Part shown: piece by piece, positions 38,047-50,145 of the stretch | How positions within the stretch are numbered: position 1 is the first letter of the stretch | How the letters are laid out: every line of letters begins with the position of its first letter | Assembly: GCF_017163705.1 (NCBI RefSeq) | Contig: NZ_JAFIWB010000016.1 | Location: forward strand, 47,676 to 111,675 | DNA: 64,000 nucleotides | Direction of reading: 5' to 3' | Source: Xanthomonas bonasiae | GTDB lineage: Bacteria; Pseudomonadota; Gammaproteobacteria; Xanthomonadales; Xanthomonadaceae | Program-made: the position numbers and the translations under genes | The notes under the pieces: model-generated | The model's database searches: none | Told to the model about the DNA's origin: nothing | Seen by the model: only the letters and a program-made list of their open reading frames with translations

Positions 38047-39531
38047 TCACGCCGCGCCGCCTGCGGCGCGGTCGAGCAACCACTGCGACAACAACCCCAC
38101 CGGCCGACCGGTGGCCATGCCGCGCTTGCCTTCGTCGCTGGCCACGCCGGCGATGTCCAGGTGCGCCCAGCGCTGGCCCTCGGTGAAGCGCGACAGGAAG
38201 CAGCCGGCGGTGATGGCGCCGGCCCAGCGGCCGCCGATGTTGTAGACGTCGGCGAAGCTGGAATCGAGCAGGCCCTGGTATTCGTCCCACAGCGGCAGGC
38301 GCCAGGCGCGGTCGAACACGTGCTCGCCGGCGGCCAGCAGTTCGTTGGCCAGGTCGTCGTGCTTGCTCATCAGGCCGGCGGTCTGGTGGCCGAGGGCGAC
38401 CATGCAGGCGCCGGTCAGGGTGGCCACGTCGATCAGCGCCTCGGGGTTGAAGCGCTCGGCGTAGGTCAGCGCGTCGCACAGGATCAGGCGGCCTTCGGCG
38501 TCGGTGTTGCCGACCTCGATGGTCTTGCCGGACATGCTGGTGATCACGTCGGAGGGGCGGTAGGCGTCGCCGTCGATCGCGTTCTCCACCGCCGGCACCA
38601 CCACCACCAGGTTCAGCGGCAGGCGCGCGGTCGCCGCGGCGACGAAGGTGCCGATGACGTTGGCGCCGCCGCACATGTCGTACTTCATCTCCTCGATGCC
38701 GCCCTGGGTCTTCAGGTTGACGCCGCCGGTATCGAAGGTGATGCCCTTGCCGACCAGCACGTAGGGCTTGGCGTCGCCGCCGCCGTGCCACTTCAGCACC
38801 AGCAGCCGCGGGCGGTTGGCCGAGCCGCGCGCCACCGCCAGCAGCGAGCCCATGCCCAGTTCCTGCATCTGCGTCTCGTCGAGGATCTCGGCCTCGGCGC
38901 CGTCGACGCCGTGGGCGAAGGCGGCCGCGGTCTCGGCCAGGTAGGCCGGGGTGCACAGGTTCGGCGGCAGGTTGCCGAGCTCGCGGGCGAACTTGACGCC
39001 GGCGGCGATGGCCTGGCCCTGGGCCAGCGCGGTGGCGTCCTCGCCGAGCACGGCCAGGCTGGCCAGGCCGCTGTCGTCGGGCTTCTTCTTGCCCAGCGTG
39101 GCGGTGTAGCGGTAGCAGGCGTGGTCGCTGGCGATCACCGCCTGGCGGATCGCCCAGGCCTGGTCGCGGCCCTTGATCTCCAGCTCGGACAGGGTGAACA
39201 GCGCCTTGGCGGACGGCCCGCTCTTCAGCGCGCGCGCCGCGTCGCCGACCGCCTTCAGGTACTGCGGCACGCCGAACTTGGCGGCCTCGCCCAGGCCGAC
39301 CACCAGCACGCGCGGCGCGGTCACCCCGGGCAGGTCGTGCAGCAGCGCGCTGGCGCCGGTCTTGCCGCTGACGTCGCCGCGGCCGGCCAGGGCCGTCAGG
39401 CGTCCGCCGCTGGCCGCATCCAGGGCCTGGGCGGCGGGCGACAGACGCTTGTCGGCGAACATGCCGACGACGATGCAATCGAACGCCGCAGTAGCCGGGG
39501 CGTCGTGGTTCAGGGTGAATTCCAGGGCCAT
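38047..39531 (-). CDS. pepA: Leucyl aminopeptidase (M17)
   Basis: Cytosolic zinc or manganese aminopeptidase of 494 residues; in E. coli PepA also acts as a DNA-binding accessory factor in XerCD recombination. The catalytic domain has [18 protein letters not shown] (metal-binding Lys and Asp, about residues 256-273) and the M17 signature [14 protein letters not shown] near residue 335. The C-terminal part has [10 protein letters not shown] and GMATGRPVG. The N-terminal ~170 residues form the usual less-conserved domain. First gene of pepA-holC-valS, divergent from lptF. A heptamer element begins right after its stop codon. Confidence 0.95.
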   Translation of the reverse strand: MALEFTLNHDAPATAAFDCIVVGMFADKRLSPAAQALDAASGGRLTALAGRGDVSGKTGASALLHDLPGVTAPRVLVVGLGEAAKFGVPQYLKAVGDAARALKSGPSAKALFTLSELEIKGRDQAWAIRQAVIASDHACYRYTATLGKKKPDDSGLASLAVLGEDATALAQGQAIAAGVKFARELGNLPPNLCTPAYLAETAAAFAHGVDGAEAEILDETQMQELGMGSLLAVARGSANRPRLLVLKWHGGGDAKPYVLVGKGITFDTGGVNLKTQGGIEEMKYDMCGGANVIGTFVAAATARLPLNLVVVVPAVENAIDGDAYRPSDVITSMSGKTIEVGNTDAEGRLILCDALTYAERFNPEALIDVATLTGACMVALGHQTAGLMSKHDDLANELLAAGEHVFDRAWRLPLWDEYQGLLDSSFADVYNIGGRWAGAITAGCFLSRFTEGQRWAHLDIAGVASDEGKRGMATGRPVGLLSQWLLDRAAGGAA

Positions 39532-39557
39532 TGATCAGATTCCGTTGGCAAATCCGT

Positions 39558-39597
39558 ACAATCGCGGGCTGTTTACGTCCAGCCGGGTTAGGCTGGC
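39558..39597 (+). promoter_or_regulatory. Possible lptFG promoter -10 and leader hairpin
   Basis: TACAAT at 39558-39563 is a good -10 match 77 bases before lptF, but no convincing -35 is seen at the right spacing. The leader then has a hairpin CCAGCC-GGGTTA-GGCTGG (39580-39597). The ATG of lptF at 39640 has no clear ribosome site just upstream. Confidence 0.4.
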
Positions 39598-39639
39598 TCC
39601 GCCGCGAACGAATCCGAGAGTTTAAATCAACCCACCCCC

Positions 39640-40725
39640 ATGCCGAAGCTCGATCGATACCTGCTGCGCGATTTCATCCAGAGCTTCTTGGCGACCCTCA
39701 TCGTGTTGCTGGTGGTCAGTGTCGGCGGCGTGCTGGTCGACATCCTGGGCAACATCGCCGATGGCCGCATCCCGGCCAAGTTGCTGTTTTCCCAGTTGGG
39801 CCTGCAGTTCGTGGTGTATCTGCCGCTGATCCTGCCGCTGGCGCTGATGCTGGGCCTGCTGCTGGCGCTGGCGCGGCTGTACCGCGACTCGGAAATGGCG
39901 GTGATCACCGCCATCGGCGTCGGCCCGCGGCGCCTGCTGCGGCCGATCCTGATGCTGGTGGTGCCGGTGGTGGCCCTGGTCGGACTGTGCTCGCTGTGGC
40001 TGGGCCCCTGGGCCGACCGCACCTCCGACCGGCTGATCGACGAGGCCAACCGCAGCCTGCTGATGGCCGGGCTGGAGGCCGGGCGCTTCACCCCGCTGTC
40101 CGACGGCGGCATCGTCTACATCAGCACCCTGTCCGGCGACGGCACCAAGCTGGGCAAGGTGTTCATGCAGCGGCAGAAGGACGACCGCCTGGACGTGGTC
40201 ACCGCGCAGCGCGGCGCGATGTTCTTCGAGGGCAAGGCCGACCGCTACCTGCGCCTGGAGGACGGCTACCGCGTGGAAGGGCCGCTGGCCGGCGACGGCA
40301 TGGACTACCGGCTGATGCGCTACGTCAGCAACGACGTGGCCCTGCCGGACCGCGATGAGGCGCGCAAGGACGACGATCCGGAACTGTTGCCCACCGCCAA
40401 GCTGATCGGCGACCCGCGGCCGCAGGCCAATGCGCAGCTGCACGCGCGCATCGCCCCGCCGCTGCTGGCGCTGGCCTTCGCCCTGCTGACCCTGCCGCTG
40501 TCGCGCAGTTCGCCGCGGCAGCAGCGCTACGGCCGGATCATGCTGGCGTTCCTGGCCTACCTGGTCGGCACCAACCTGATGTTCATCGGCACCCAGTGGC
40601 TGAGCACCGACAAGCTGCCGCGCGCGCTGGGCCTGTGGTGGCTGACCGTGCCGCTGCTGGTGCTGGCGGTGTGGACCTATCTGCGCGACGGCCAGCTGTC
40701 GCGGCCGCGGAGGCAGCCGGCATGA
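39640..40725 (+). CDS. lptF: LPS export ABC transporter permease LptF
   Basis: Inner-membrane half of the LptB2FG complex, which extracts LPS and pushes it along the Lpt bridge to the cell surface. The 361-residue protein begins LDRYLLRDFIQSFLATL, with three N-terminal helices, a periplasmic beta-jellyroll region (about 100-260) and three C-terminal helices with LARIAPPLLALAFALLTLPLS-like sequence (HARIAPPLLALAFALL). The stop overlaps the lptG start (ATGA, 40722-40725). It diverges from pepA, the common arrangement in proteobacteria. Confidence 0.94.
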   Translation: MPKLDRYLLRDFIQSFLATLIVLLVVSVGGVLVDILGNIADGRIPAKLLFSQLGLQFVVYLPLILPLALMLGLLLALARLYRDSEMAVITAIGVGPRRLLRPILMLVVPVVALVGLCSLWLGPWADRTSDRLIDEANRSLLMAGLEAGRFTPLSDGGIVYISTLSGDGTKLGKVFMQRQKDDRLDVVTAQRGAMFFEGKADRYLRLEDGYRVEGPLAGDGMDYRLMRYVSNDVALPDRDEARKDDDPELLPTAKLIGDPRPQANAQLHARIAPPLLALAFALLTLPLSRSSPRQQRYGRIMLAFLAYLVGTNLMFIGTQWLSTDKLPRALGLWWLTVPLLVLAVWTYLRDGQLSRPRRQPA

Positions 40726-41828
40726 GGCTGCGTCCGAACCTGCACGACGTCTACGTCGGCCGCGCCGTGCTCGGCACCGTCCTGCTGACCTGGGCGGTGC
40801 TGCTCGGGCTCGACGTGATCATGGCCTTGTCCAACGAATTCAAGGACATCGGCAAGGGCAGCTACAGCCTCGGCCACGCCGTGGCGTTCGTCGCCTACAC
40901 CGTGCCGCGGCGCGCCTACACCCTGTTCCCGACCGGCGCGGTGATCGGCGTGCTGATGGGCCTGGGGCAGCTGGCGGCCACCTCCGAGCTGACCGCGCTG
41001 CGCGCGCTGGGCCTGTCGCGGCCGCGGCTGAGCGTGGCCGCGGCGGCGACGATGCTGCTGCTGACCGTGGCGATGGTGTTCAGCGGCGAGACCCTGGCGC
41101 CGTGGGCGCAGAACCAGGCCGACACGATCAAGGCCAACGCCAAGTACAACGGCAACATGAGCATGGCCCGCTACTCCGGGGTGTGGGCGCGCGAGGGCGA
41201 CACCTTCCTCAACGCGCAGGCCGGCGAGGAACACCTGGAAGGCAGCGGCGGCACCTGGCTGGAGCTGCGCGACGTGCGCCTGTACACGCTGGACCAGGAC
41301 GGTCGCCTGGCCTCGCTGACCCACGCCACCACCGCCGAGCACCGCAGCAGCGGCTGGACTCTGAAGCAGGCCTACCGCGACACCTTCGCCGAGCGTTCGG
41401 TGCAGCGCGAGAAGTTCGACAGCCTGCCGTGGGCCTCGCGGCTGGACGCCGCGGCGCTGGCCTCGGGCCTGGCCAAGCCGCGCAACCTGTCCGCGCACGA
41501 CCTGCACACCAGCATCGAGTACCGGCGCCGCAACGGCCTGGACGCGCGCGACTACGAGGACCAGTACTGGAGCCGCTGGTTCTATCCGGTCAACGTGCTG
41601 GCGCTGTGCTTCGCCGCGATCCCGTTCGCGTTCGGCGCGCTGCGCAGCGGCGGCATGGGCAAGCGCCTGTTCCTGGGCATCCTGTTCGCGCTGGTGTTCT
41701 GGCTGCTGCAGCTGTTCTTCGGGCGCATGGCCGGCGCGCTCAAGTTCGACTACCGCATCGCCTACGCGTTGCCGCCGCTGGTGATGCTGACCGTGTCGTG
41801 GCTGTTGTTCCGCAAGCGCAGCAGTTGA
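40722..41828 (+). CDS. lptG: LPS export ABC transporter permease LptG
   Basis: Second permease of LptB2FG, 368 residues. N-terminal MRLRPNLHDVYVGRAVLGTVLLTW, then three helices with FPTGAVIGVLMGLGQLAATSELTALRALGLS (in parts: GVLMGLGQLAATSELTAL), the coupling region for LptB. A periplasmic jellyroll lies in the middle (about 130-270). The C-terminal helices include FYPVNVLALCFAAIPFAFG and LFLGILFALVFWLLQLFFG. The start is fixed by the ATGA overlap with lptF. A small membrane-protein gene starts 4 bp after its stop. Confidence 0.94.
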   Translation: MRLRPNLHDVYVGRAVLGTVLLTWAVLLGLDVIMALSNEFKDIGKGSYSLGHAVAFVAYTVPRRAYTLFPTGAVIGVLMGLGQLAATSELTALRALGLSRPRLSVAAAATMLLLTVAMVFSGETLAPWAQNQADTIKANAKYNGNMSMARYSGVWAREGDTFLNAQAGEEHLEGSGGTWLELRDVRLYTLDQDGRLASLTHATTAEHRSSGWTLKQAYRDTFAERSVQREKFDSLPWASRLDAAALASGLAKPRNLSAHDLHTSIEYRRRNGLDARDYEDQYWSRWFYPVNVLALCFAAIPFAFGALRSGGMGKRLFLGILFALVFWLLQLFFGRMAGALKFDYRIAYALPPLVMLTVSWLLFRKRSS

Positions 41829-41832
41829 GTCG

Positions 41833-42135
41833 ATGCGCCGGTTGAGCCTGCTCGGCGTGGGCCTGTGCCTGCTGTATGCAGTGCCGACCGCGTTGTGCGT
41901 GTGGGGTGCCCAGGGTGCCGACGACAAAGGGCACTTCGTGTTGCTGCAACTGCCGTTGACCCCGCAGTTGCTGGTGCTGGATGCGCTGGGCGCCGACGCG
42001 TGGTTGCGCGGGATGTCCTGGATTGCCGGTTACGCGTTGCTGGTGCCGCCGCTGCTGCTATTGCTGTATTTGGCGGGACATCTGCTGGGGGTGACGTTGC
42101 GCCGCATCGCGATACGCCTTGCGCGACCGGGCTGA
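41833..42135 (+). CDS. Small membrane protein of unknown function downstream of lptG
   Basis: I do not recognise it. The 100-residue protein has two likely membrane helices: residues ~4-24 (LSLLGVGLCLLYAVPTALCVW) and ~62-88 (WIAGYALLVPPLLLLLYLAGHLLGV). The region between them may face the periplasm. It ends in an Arg-rich cytoplasmic tail (RRIAIRLARPG). It begins 4 bp after lptG, so it is probably on the same transcript. Codon use and GC are like those of the neighbours, which supports a real gene. It converges with the RDD gene. Confidence 0.65.
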   Translation: MRRLSLLGVGLCLLYAVPTALCVWGAQGADDKGHFVLLQLPLTPQLLVLDALGADAWLRGMSWIAGYALLVPPLLLLLYLAGHLLGVTLRRIAIRLARPG

Positions 42136-42203
42136 GCGGAGCGCCTTGCGCCGCAGTGCCATTGACGCGTCAATCGGGTTCGCCGCGTGCCCATCCGCTG
42201 CGG

Positions 42204-42686
42204 TCAGGGCGTTTGCTTCGGAAGTCGCACCAGCTGCGTGCCGCTGGCGCGGTCGTGCCACGTCAACCGGTCGCGATCGAACAGCGCCCACCAGAACCCC
42301 AGCCCGCCCAGCAGCAGCGACAGCGTGCCGACCAGGTAGCGCCGCCACAGCGCGCCCCAGCTCGGCGTGCCGCCATCGGCACCATGCAGGCGCAGCCGCC
42401 ACGGGCGCATGCCCAGGGTCTGGCCGCCGCGGCGCCAGCTCAGCGTCGCGTACAGCCCGGCGGCCAGCCAGCAGCACAGCCACAGCAGCCACTGCAAGGC
42501 GCTGAACGGGGCGATGTTCTCGCGCGGCGCGTGGCCTTCGAGCGTGTAGCCGAGGGTGAACAGCGCGGAGATCGCGAACCACAGCGCCAATACCGGCCAG
42601 GCATCGTAGAACAGCGCCAGCAGCCGCCACGGCAGCAGCGCGCGCGGACGGGAAGCGGTGGCGGTGGACGCGGCGGTCATCGCCAC
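42204..42686 (-). CDS. RDD-family membrane protein
   Basis: The 160-residue protein carries an RDD domain: LLPWRLLALFYDAWPVLALWFAISALFTLGY (in parts: WRLLALFYDAWP, LALWFAISALF; here the usual R-D-D is R...YD), then LCCWLAAGLYATLSWRRGGQTLGMRPWRLR (GQTLGMRPWRLRL is the clear family signature) and a last helix. Members have three helices and have been linked to ion or small-molecule transport, but the role is generally unknown. The start may be ATG 42686 or the second ATG at 42680. It is convergent with the lptG-downstream gene and divergent from xerD. Confidence 0.82.
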   Translation of the reverse strand: MAMTAASTATASRPRALLPWRLLALFYDAWPVLALWFAISALFTLGYTLEGHAPRENIAPFSALQWLLWLCCWLAAGLYATLSWRRGGQTLGMRPWRLRLHGADGGTPSWGALWRRYLVGTLSLLLGGLGFWWALFDRDRLTWHDRASGTQLVRLPKQTP

Positions 42687-42769
42687 AGCTTAGCGGCAGC
42701 GCCACCAACCCGTCACCGGCTCGCGCCGCCAACGCCTTGTGTCGCGCCAAGTCGGCGCTAGGCTTTTCC

Positions 42770-42842
42770 CGAATCCCGAATCCCGAATCCCGAATCCCGA
42801 GTCCCGAGTCCCAAGTCCCAAGTCCCAAGTCCCAAGTCCCGT
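42770..42842. repeat. Single-arm heptamer array upstream of xerD
   Basis: Ten or more tandem 7-bp units in one orientation: TCCCGAA units, then TCCCGAG units, then TCCCAAG units, ending in TCCCGTA eight bases before the xerD start region. No facing G-rich arm is found nearby. It lies in the 167-bp gap between the RDD gene and xerD. The unit classes (GAA, GAG, AAG) are grouped in blocks, as expected for expansion by slippage. Confidence 0.9.
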
Positions 42843-42853
42843 AAGCTCTCCCG

Positions 42854-43828
42854 ATGCCCGAACTCCGCACCCCTGCCGAACGCCGCCAGCAGGCGCAACG
42901 GCTCGCCCCGCTGCGCGATGCCGATGCCGCCGCGATCCAGCAGTTCCTGGACACGGCCTGGGCCGAGCAGGGCCTGGCGCGGCAGAGCCTGGACAGCTAC
43001 CGGCGCGACCTGGAGGGCTTCGCGCGCTGGCGCGACGGCGCCGGCGGCGGCCTGCCCGGCGCCGATCGCCAGGCCTTGTTCGACTACCTGGCCTGGCGTG
43101 CCCGCATGGGCTATTCGCAGCGCAGCAACGCACGCTGGCTGTCGTCGCTGCGCGCGTTCTTCGCCTTGCGCCTGCGCCGCGGCGAGCGCAGCGACGATCC
43201 GACCGCGCTGCTGGACCCGCCCAAGCTGCCGCGCTCCCTGCCCAAGGCCTTGGCCGAGAGCCAGATCGACGCGCTGCTGGCGACCCCGGACGACACCGCC
43301 CCGGCCGGCCTGCGCGACCGCGCCATGCTCGAGCTGATGTACGCCGCGGGGCTGCGCGTCAGCGAACTGGTGAACCTGCCGGCGAACGCGGTGAACCTGC
43401 GCCAGGGCGTGCTGCGGGTCACCGGCAAGGGCAGCAAGGAACGCCTGGTGCCGCTGGGCGAGGAATCGCAGCACTGGCTGCAGCGCTACCTGGACACGGC
43501 GCGGCCGGCGCTGGCGGCGGGGCAGGCGGTGCCGGCCAGCGACGGCACCGTGCCGATGTTCATCGATGCGGCGCGGCGTCCGCTGAGCCGGCAGCAGTTT
43601 TGGGGCCTGGTCAAGCGCTATGCGGCGCTGGCCGGCATCGACCCGGTCTCGGTCAGCCCGCACGGCCTGCGCCACAGCTTCGCCACCCACCTGCTCAACC
43701 GCGGCGCCGACCTGCGCGCGCTGCAGATGCTGCTCGGGCACAGCTCGCTGTCCACCACCCAGATCTACACCCTGGTGGCGCGCGAACACCTGCAGAAACT
43801 GCACAGCAAGCACCATCCGCGCGGCTGA
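42854..43828 (+). CDS. xerD: Tyrosine recombinase XerD
   Basis: Resolves chromosome dimers at dif together with XerC. The 324-residue protein has the N-terminal SAM-like core-binding domain (about 20-120: [27 protein letters not shown] in parts). The catalytic residues are all present: Arg168 in GLRVSEL, Lys in [12 protein letters not shown], His270 and Arg273 in HGLRHSF, His296 in LGHSS and Tyr305 in TQIYT. It is slightly longer than E. coli XerD because of an N-terminal extension and Ala-rich loops. A heptamer array occupies the upstream region. Confidence 0.94.
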   Translation: MPELRTPAERRQQAQRLAPLRDADAAAIQQFLDTAWAEQGLARQSLDSYRRDLEGFARWRDGAGGGLPGADRQALFDYLAWRARMGYSQRSNARWLSSLRAFFALRLRRGERSDDPTALLDPPKLPRSLPKALAESQIDALLATPDDTAPAGLRDRAMLELMYAAGLRVSELVNLPANAVNLRQGVLRVTGKGSKERLVPLGEESQHWLQRYLDTARPALAAGQAVPASDGTVPMFIDAARRPLSRQQFWGLVKRYAALAGIDPVSVSPHGLRHSFATHLLNRGADLRALQMLLGHSSLSTTQIYTLVAREHLQKLHSKHHPRG

Positions 43829-43953
43829 GGCGCCCCGGCGGTGCCCGCGTCCGCTTGCGCTTGCCGCGTCCAGGGCCGGCTCAGCCTGTCTACATGGAGC
43901 GGACCAATCGGTATGCGACAATCCAGCCGATTCGCAGCCCTCATGGATAGCCA

Positions 43954-44760
43954 ATGCTCCGTTTTGCTCTTTTTGCGCTGCTGGGCGCCACGTCCCTTTC
44001 CGCCTGCGCGCAGCCGGCTTCGCCTACCGGTGCCGGCGCCGCCCCGGCCAAGCCGGCCGCCGCTCCCGCCGGCACCCCGGGCGACCAGCGCGTGCGTGCG
44101 GCGCTGCTGCAGCTGGATCCGAACTTCAAGCCCGACTTCATCGGCGCCGCGCCGTTCCCGGGTTTCCGCGAAGTGGTGGTTGGCGGGCAGGTGCTGTACG
44201 TGTCCGACGATGGCCGCTACCTGTTCCAGGCGCAGCCGTTCGACATCCAGGAAAGGCAGTTCGCCTCCAGCGAGGGCCTGCTGAACTACCGCCGCAAGCT
44301 GCTGGAGTCCGCGCCGCGCACCGAGCGCATCGTGTTCGCCCCGGCCAACCCGAAGTACACCATCAGCGTGTTCACCGACATCGAGTGCGGCTACTGCCGC
44401 AAGCTGCATAGCCAGATCGCCGAGCTCAACAAGCAGGGCATCGCGGTGGAGTACCTGGCGTTCCCGCGCATGGGCCTGGGCAGCCAGGACTACAAGGACA
44501 TGGTCGCGGTGTGGTGTGCGGCCGACAAGAAGAAGGCGCTGACCGAGGCCAAGGCCAACGGCAAGGTGCCGAGCGCGGCCAACTGCAAGAACCCAGTGAC
44601 CATGCAGTACAACCTGGGCCAGCGCCTGGGCGTCAACGGCACCCCGGCGATCTTCGCTCCGGACGGCACCCAGCTCGGCGGCTACCTGCCGCCGGCGCAG
44701 CTGCGCGAGGCGCTGGACAAGCGTGCGGCCGAGGCGGGTCGGGCGGGAGGCGGTCGCTAA
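43954..44760 (+). CDS. dsbC: Thiol:disulfide interchange protein of the DsbC type
   Basis: Periplasmic disulfide isomerase of 268 residues. The active site is CGYC (Cys145, Cys148) in TDIECGYCRKLH, in a thioredoxin fold. A second pair of cysteines (VWCAADK and ANCKNP) matches the structural disulfide of DsbC, and GVNGTPAIFAPDG supplies the cis-proline. The N-terminal dimerisation domain (about 45-115) has the DsbC pattern FREVVVGGQVLYVSDDGRYLF. The signal ends in LSAC (Cys18), so the protein may be a lipoprotein with an Ala/Pro linker, unlike the soluble E. coli DsbC. The product could help fold secreted enzymes. A heptamer element starts two bases after its stop. Confidence 0.9.
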   Translation: MLRFALFALLGATSLSACAQPASPTGAGAAPAKPAAAPAGTPGDQRVRAALLQLDPNFKPDFIGAAPFPGFREVVVGGQVLYVSDDGRYLFQAQPFDIQERQFASSEGLLNYRRKLLESAPRTERIVFAPANPKYTISVFTDIECGYCRKLHSQIAELNKQGIAVEYLAFPRMGLGSQDYKDMVAVWCAADKKKALTEAKANGKVPSAANCKNPVTMQYNLGQRLGVNGTPAIFAPDGTQLGGYLPPAQLREALDKRAAEAGRAGGGR

Positions 44761-44762
44761 GC

Positions 44763-44932
44763 GGCCGGGATTGGGCCTTCGGGATTGGGGATTCGCAAAC
44801 GCGCGTCCCCGGCATGTGAGCGTTGCCGCGGGCGTTCGTGTCGTGTGCGTTAGTTATTGATTTTCTGGGAATTTCCCCGGCCGCCGAAAACAGCTTTTGC
44901 GAGTCCCGAGTCCCCGGTCCCGAGTCCCGGCT
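44763..44932. repeat. Heptamer inverted-pair element between dsbC and purL
   Basis: The left arm (GGCCGGGATTGGG, then TTCGGGATTGGGGATTCG) begins two bases after the dsbC stop. The right arm (GCGAGTCCCGAGTCCCC, then GGTCCCGAGTCCCGGCT) ends at 44932, 39 bases before purL. The middle ~100 bases are non-repetitive, so this is the longest copy. Confidence 0.82.
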
Positions 44933-44971
44933 ACACTACGCAGCCCGTTTACCTCACACGGTTCCCCGGAC

Positions 44972-49051
<4,080 letters not shown>

Positions 49052-49154
49052 GAGCGCCCACCTGCCGCGTCCGCCGTCGGCGGGCGCGGCGGCATGGTGC
49101 AGGCGAGCACGTCCTGCGCCGGCCCGGCGCAGAAGGGCTATGCACTCAGCGGCT

Positions 49155-49536
49155 GTTCCTTCTCCCACCGGGAGCAGGTGGCCCGCAGGGCCGGATGAGG
49201 GTACGTGCGCAAGCCTCGTGCGCCCAAGTCCACGAGCCGCTTCGCGCCGTACCCTCACCCCAACCCCTCTCCCGGTGGGAGAGGGGCTAAAGCACACCGC
49301 GCCGTTCCCTTCTCCCCTCGGGACCATGGCCCCCTTTTCGGGGGAAGGTGCCCCGCAGGGGCGGATGAGGGTCCGGGCGCAGCCTCGTGCATCCAACTCC
49401 GCGAGTCGCTTCGCGCCGTACCCTCACCCCAACCCCTCTCCCGGTGGGAGAGGGGCTAAAGCACACCGCGGCCGTTCCCTTCTCCCTTCGAGAAGAGAAG
49501 GTGCCCCGAAGGAGCGGATGAGGGTACGGGCGCAGC
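49155..49536. repeat. Second cluster of imperfect-palindrome repeats (two full, one half copy)
   Basis: Full copies lie at about 49155-49287 and 49306-49456; a left-half copy lies at 49475-49536. They have the same GATGAGGGTACGGGCGCAG left arm, CGCCGTACCCTCACCCCAAC right arm and CTCTCCCGG/GGGAGAGG hairpin as the cluster at 21954-22383. The spacers AAAGCACACCGC repeat between copies, so this cluster grew by tandem duplication. With 49537-49850, where I see no gene, it fills the gap after purL. Confidence 0.88.
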
Positions 49537-49849
49537 CTCGGCGAACTGTCGGAGCCGTCTCGTATCGCCGAGTGGCGGCCAGGCCGCTGCAGCCTGAAAC
49601 CGGCTGAAGAAAACCTCGTTTCGCACCCCTCGGCGGCGGACTGACCGCGGCCTTCCGCTGCCGGCCAACGGCTGCATTCTGCGCAGTTGCGCTTGTGCAC
49701 GGCGGAACACGGCCCTCGCCCTCGGGCCAGCGGCAAGCCTTCTCCGCCATCACCCCAATGCGCGTCAAACCCTTGGCGCAACAGCGAATGCCGCGCCGGC
49801 CCAATGTCAACGCATGGCAAGTGCCGTGCCGAGAATTTGGCGGAATGTC

Positions 49850-50145
49850 TTGTTTTGATTGAAATTTATCGAAATATTAACAATTAAGTTGTAAATCCGA
49901 GATCTCCATCCCTGGTCGTGCCGTTTTTAGTCAAAAACTTGACGTACTCAAGATACGGGGTTAACACTCCAGACAGTTCCGCATTTCGTCTTGGTTCATC
50001 AAGGCAGACGGGCAGCGACAGGCGCCAGCCTGTCGCGCTGCGAGTCAGGGATGCGGCGCATATACCGACAGGGGGTCGGCCGGCTGGAATGCCGGGCGAG
50101 GGTGGCTTTTTGACCAAAAACCAGCCTATTGAGGAGCAGTACTCG
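49850..50145 (+). promoter_or_regulatory. AT-rich promoter region and hairpin-rich leader of the adhesin gene
   Basis: An AT-rich block (49850-49895) stands out in this GC-rich region and probably holds the promoter; TTGTTT (49850-49855) and AATATT (49873-49878) are 17 bases apart, a weak -35/-10 candidate. Downstream lie several hairpins: GTTTTTAGTCAAAAAC (49923-49938), CTTGA-CGTAC-TCAAG (49938-49952), GCGACAGGC-GCCA-GCCTGTCGC (50015-50036) and CCGAC-AGGGG-GTCGG (50065-50079). GGCTTTTTGACCAAAAACC (50104-50122) is close to the inverse of the first. GAGGAG ends nine bases before the ATG at 50146. Confidence 0.5.

Noticed and set aside
49918..50145. N-terminal extension of the adhesin from a GTG at 49918
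   Set aside because: It would put 76 hydrophilic residues before the conserved ESPR signal; ATG 50146 has a GAGGAG site and fits the family.
49918..50145. Cyclic-di-GMP-I (GEMM) riboswitch in the adhesin leader
   Set aside because: The leader has several hairpins but not the conserved GEMM core or tetraloop-receptor pattern as I know it.
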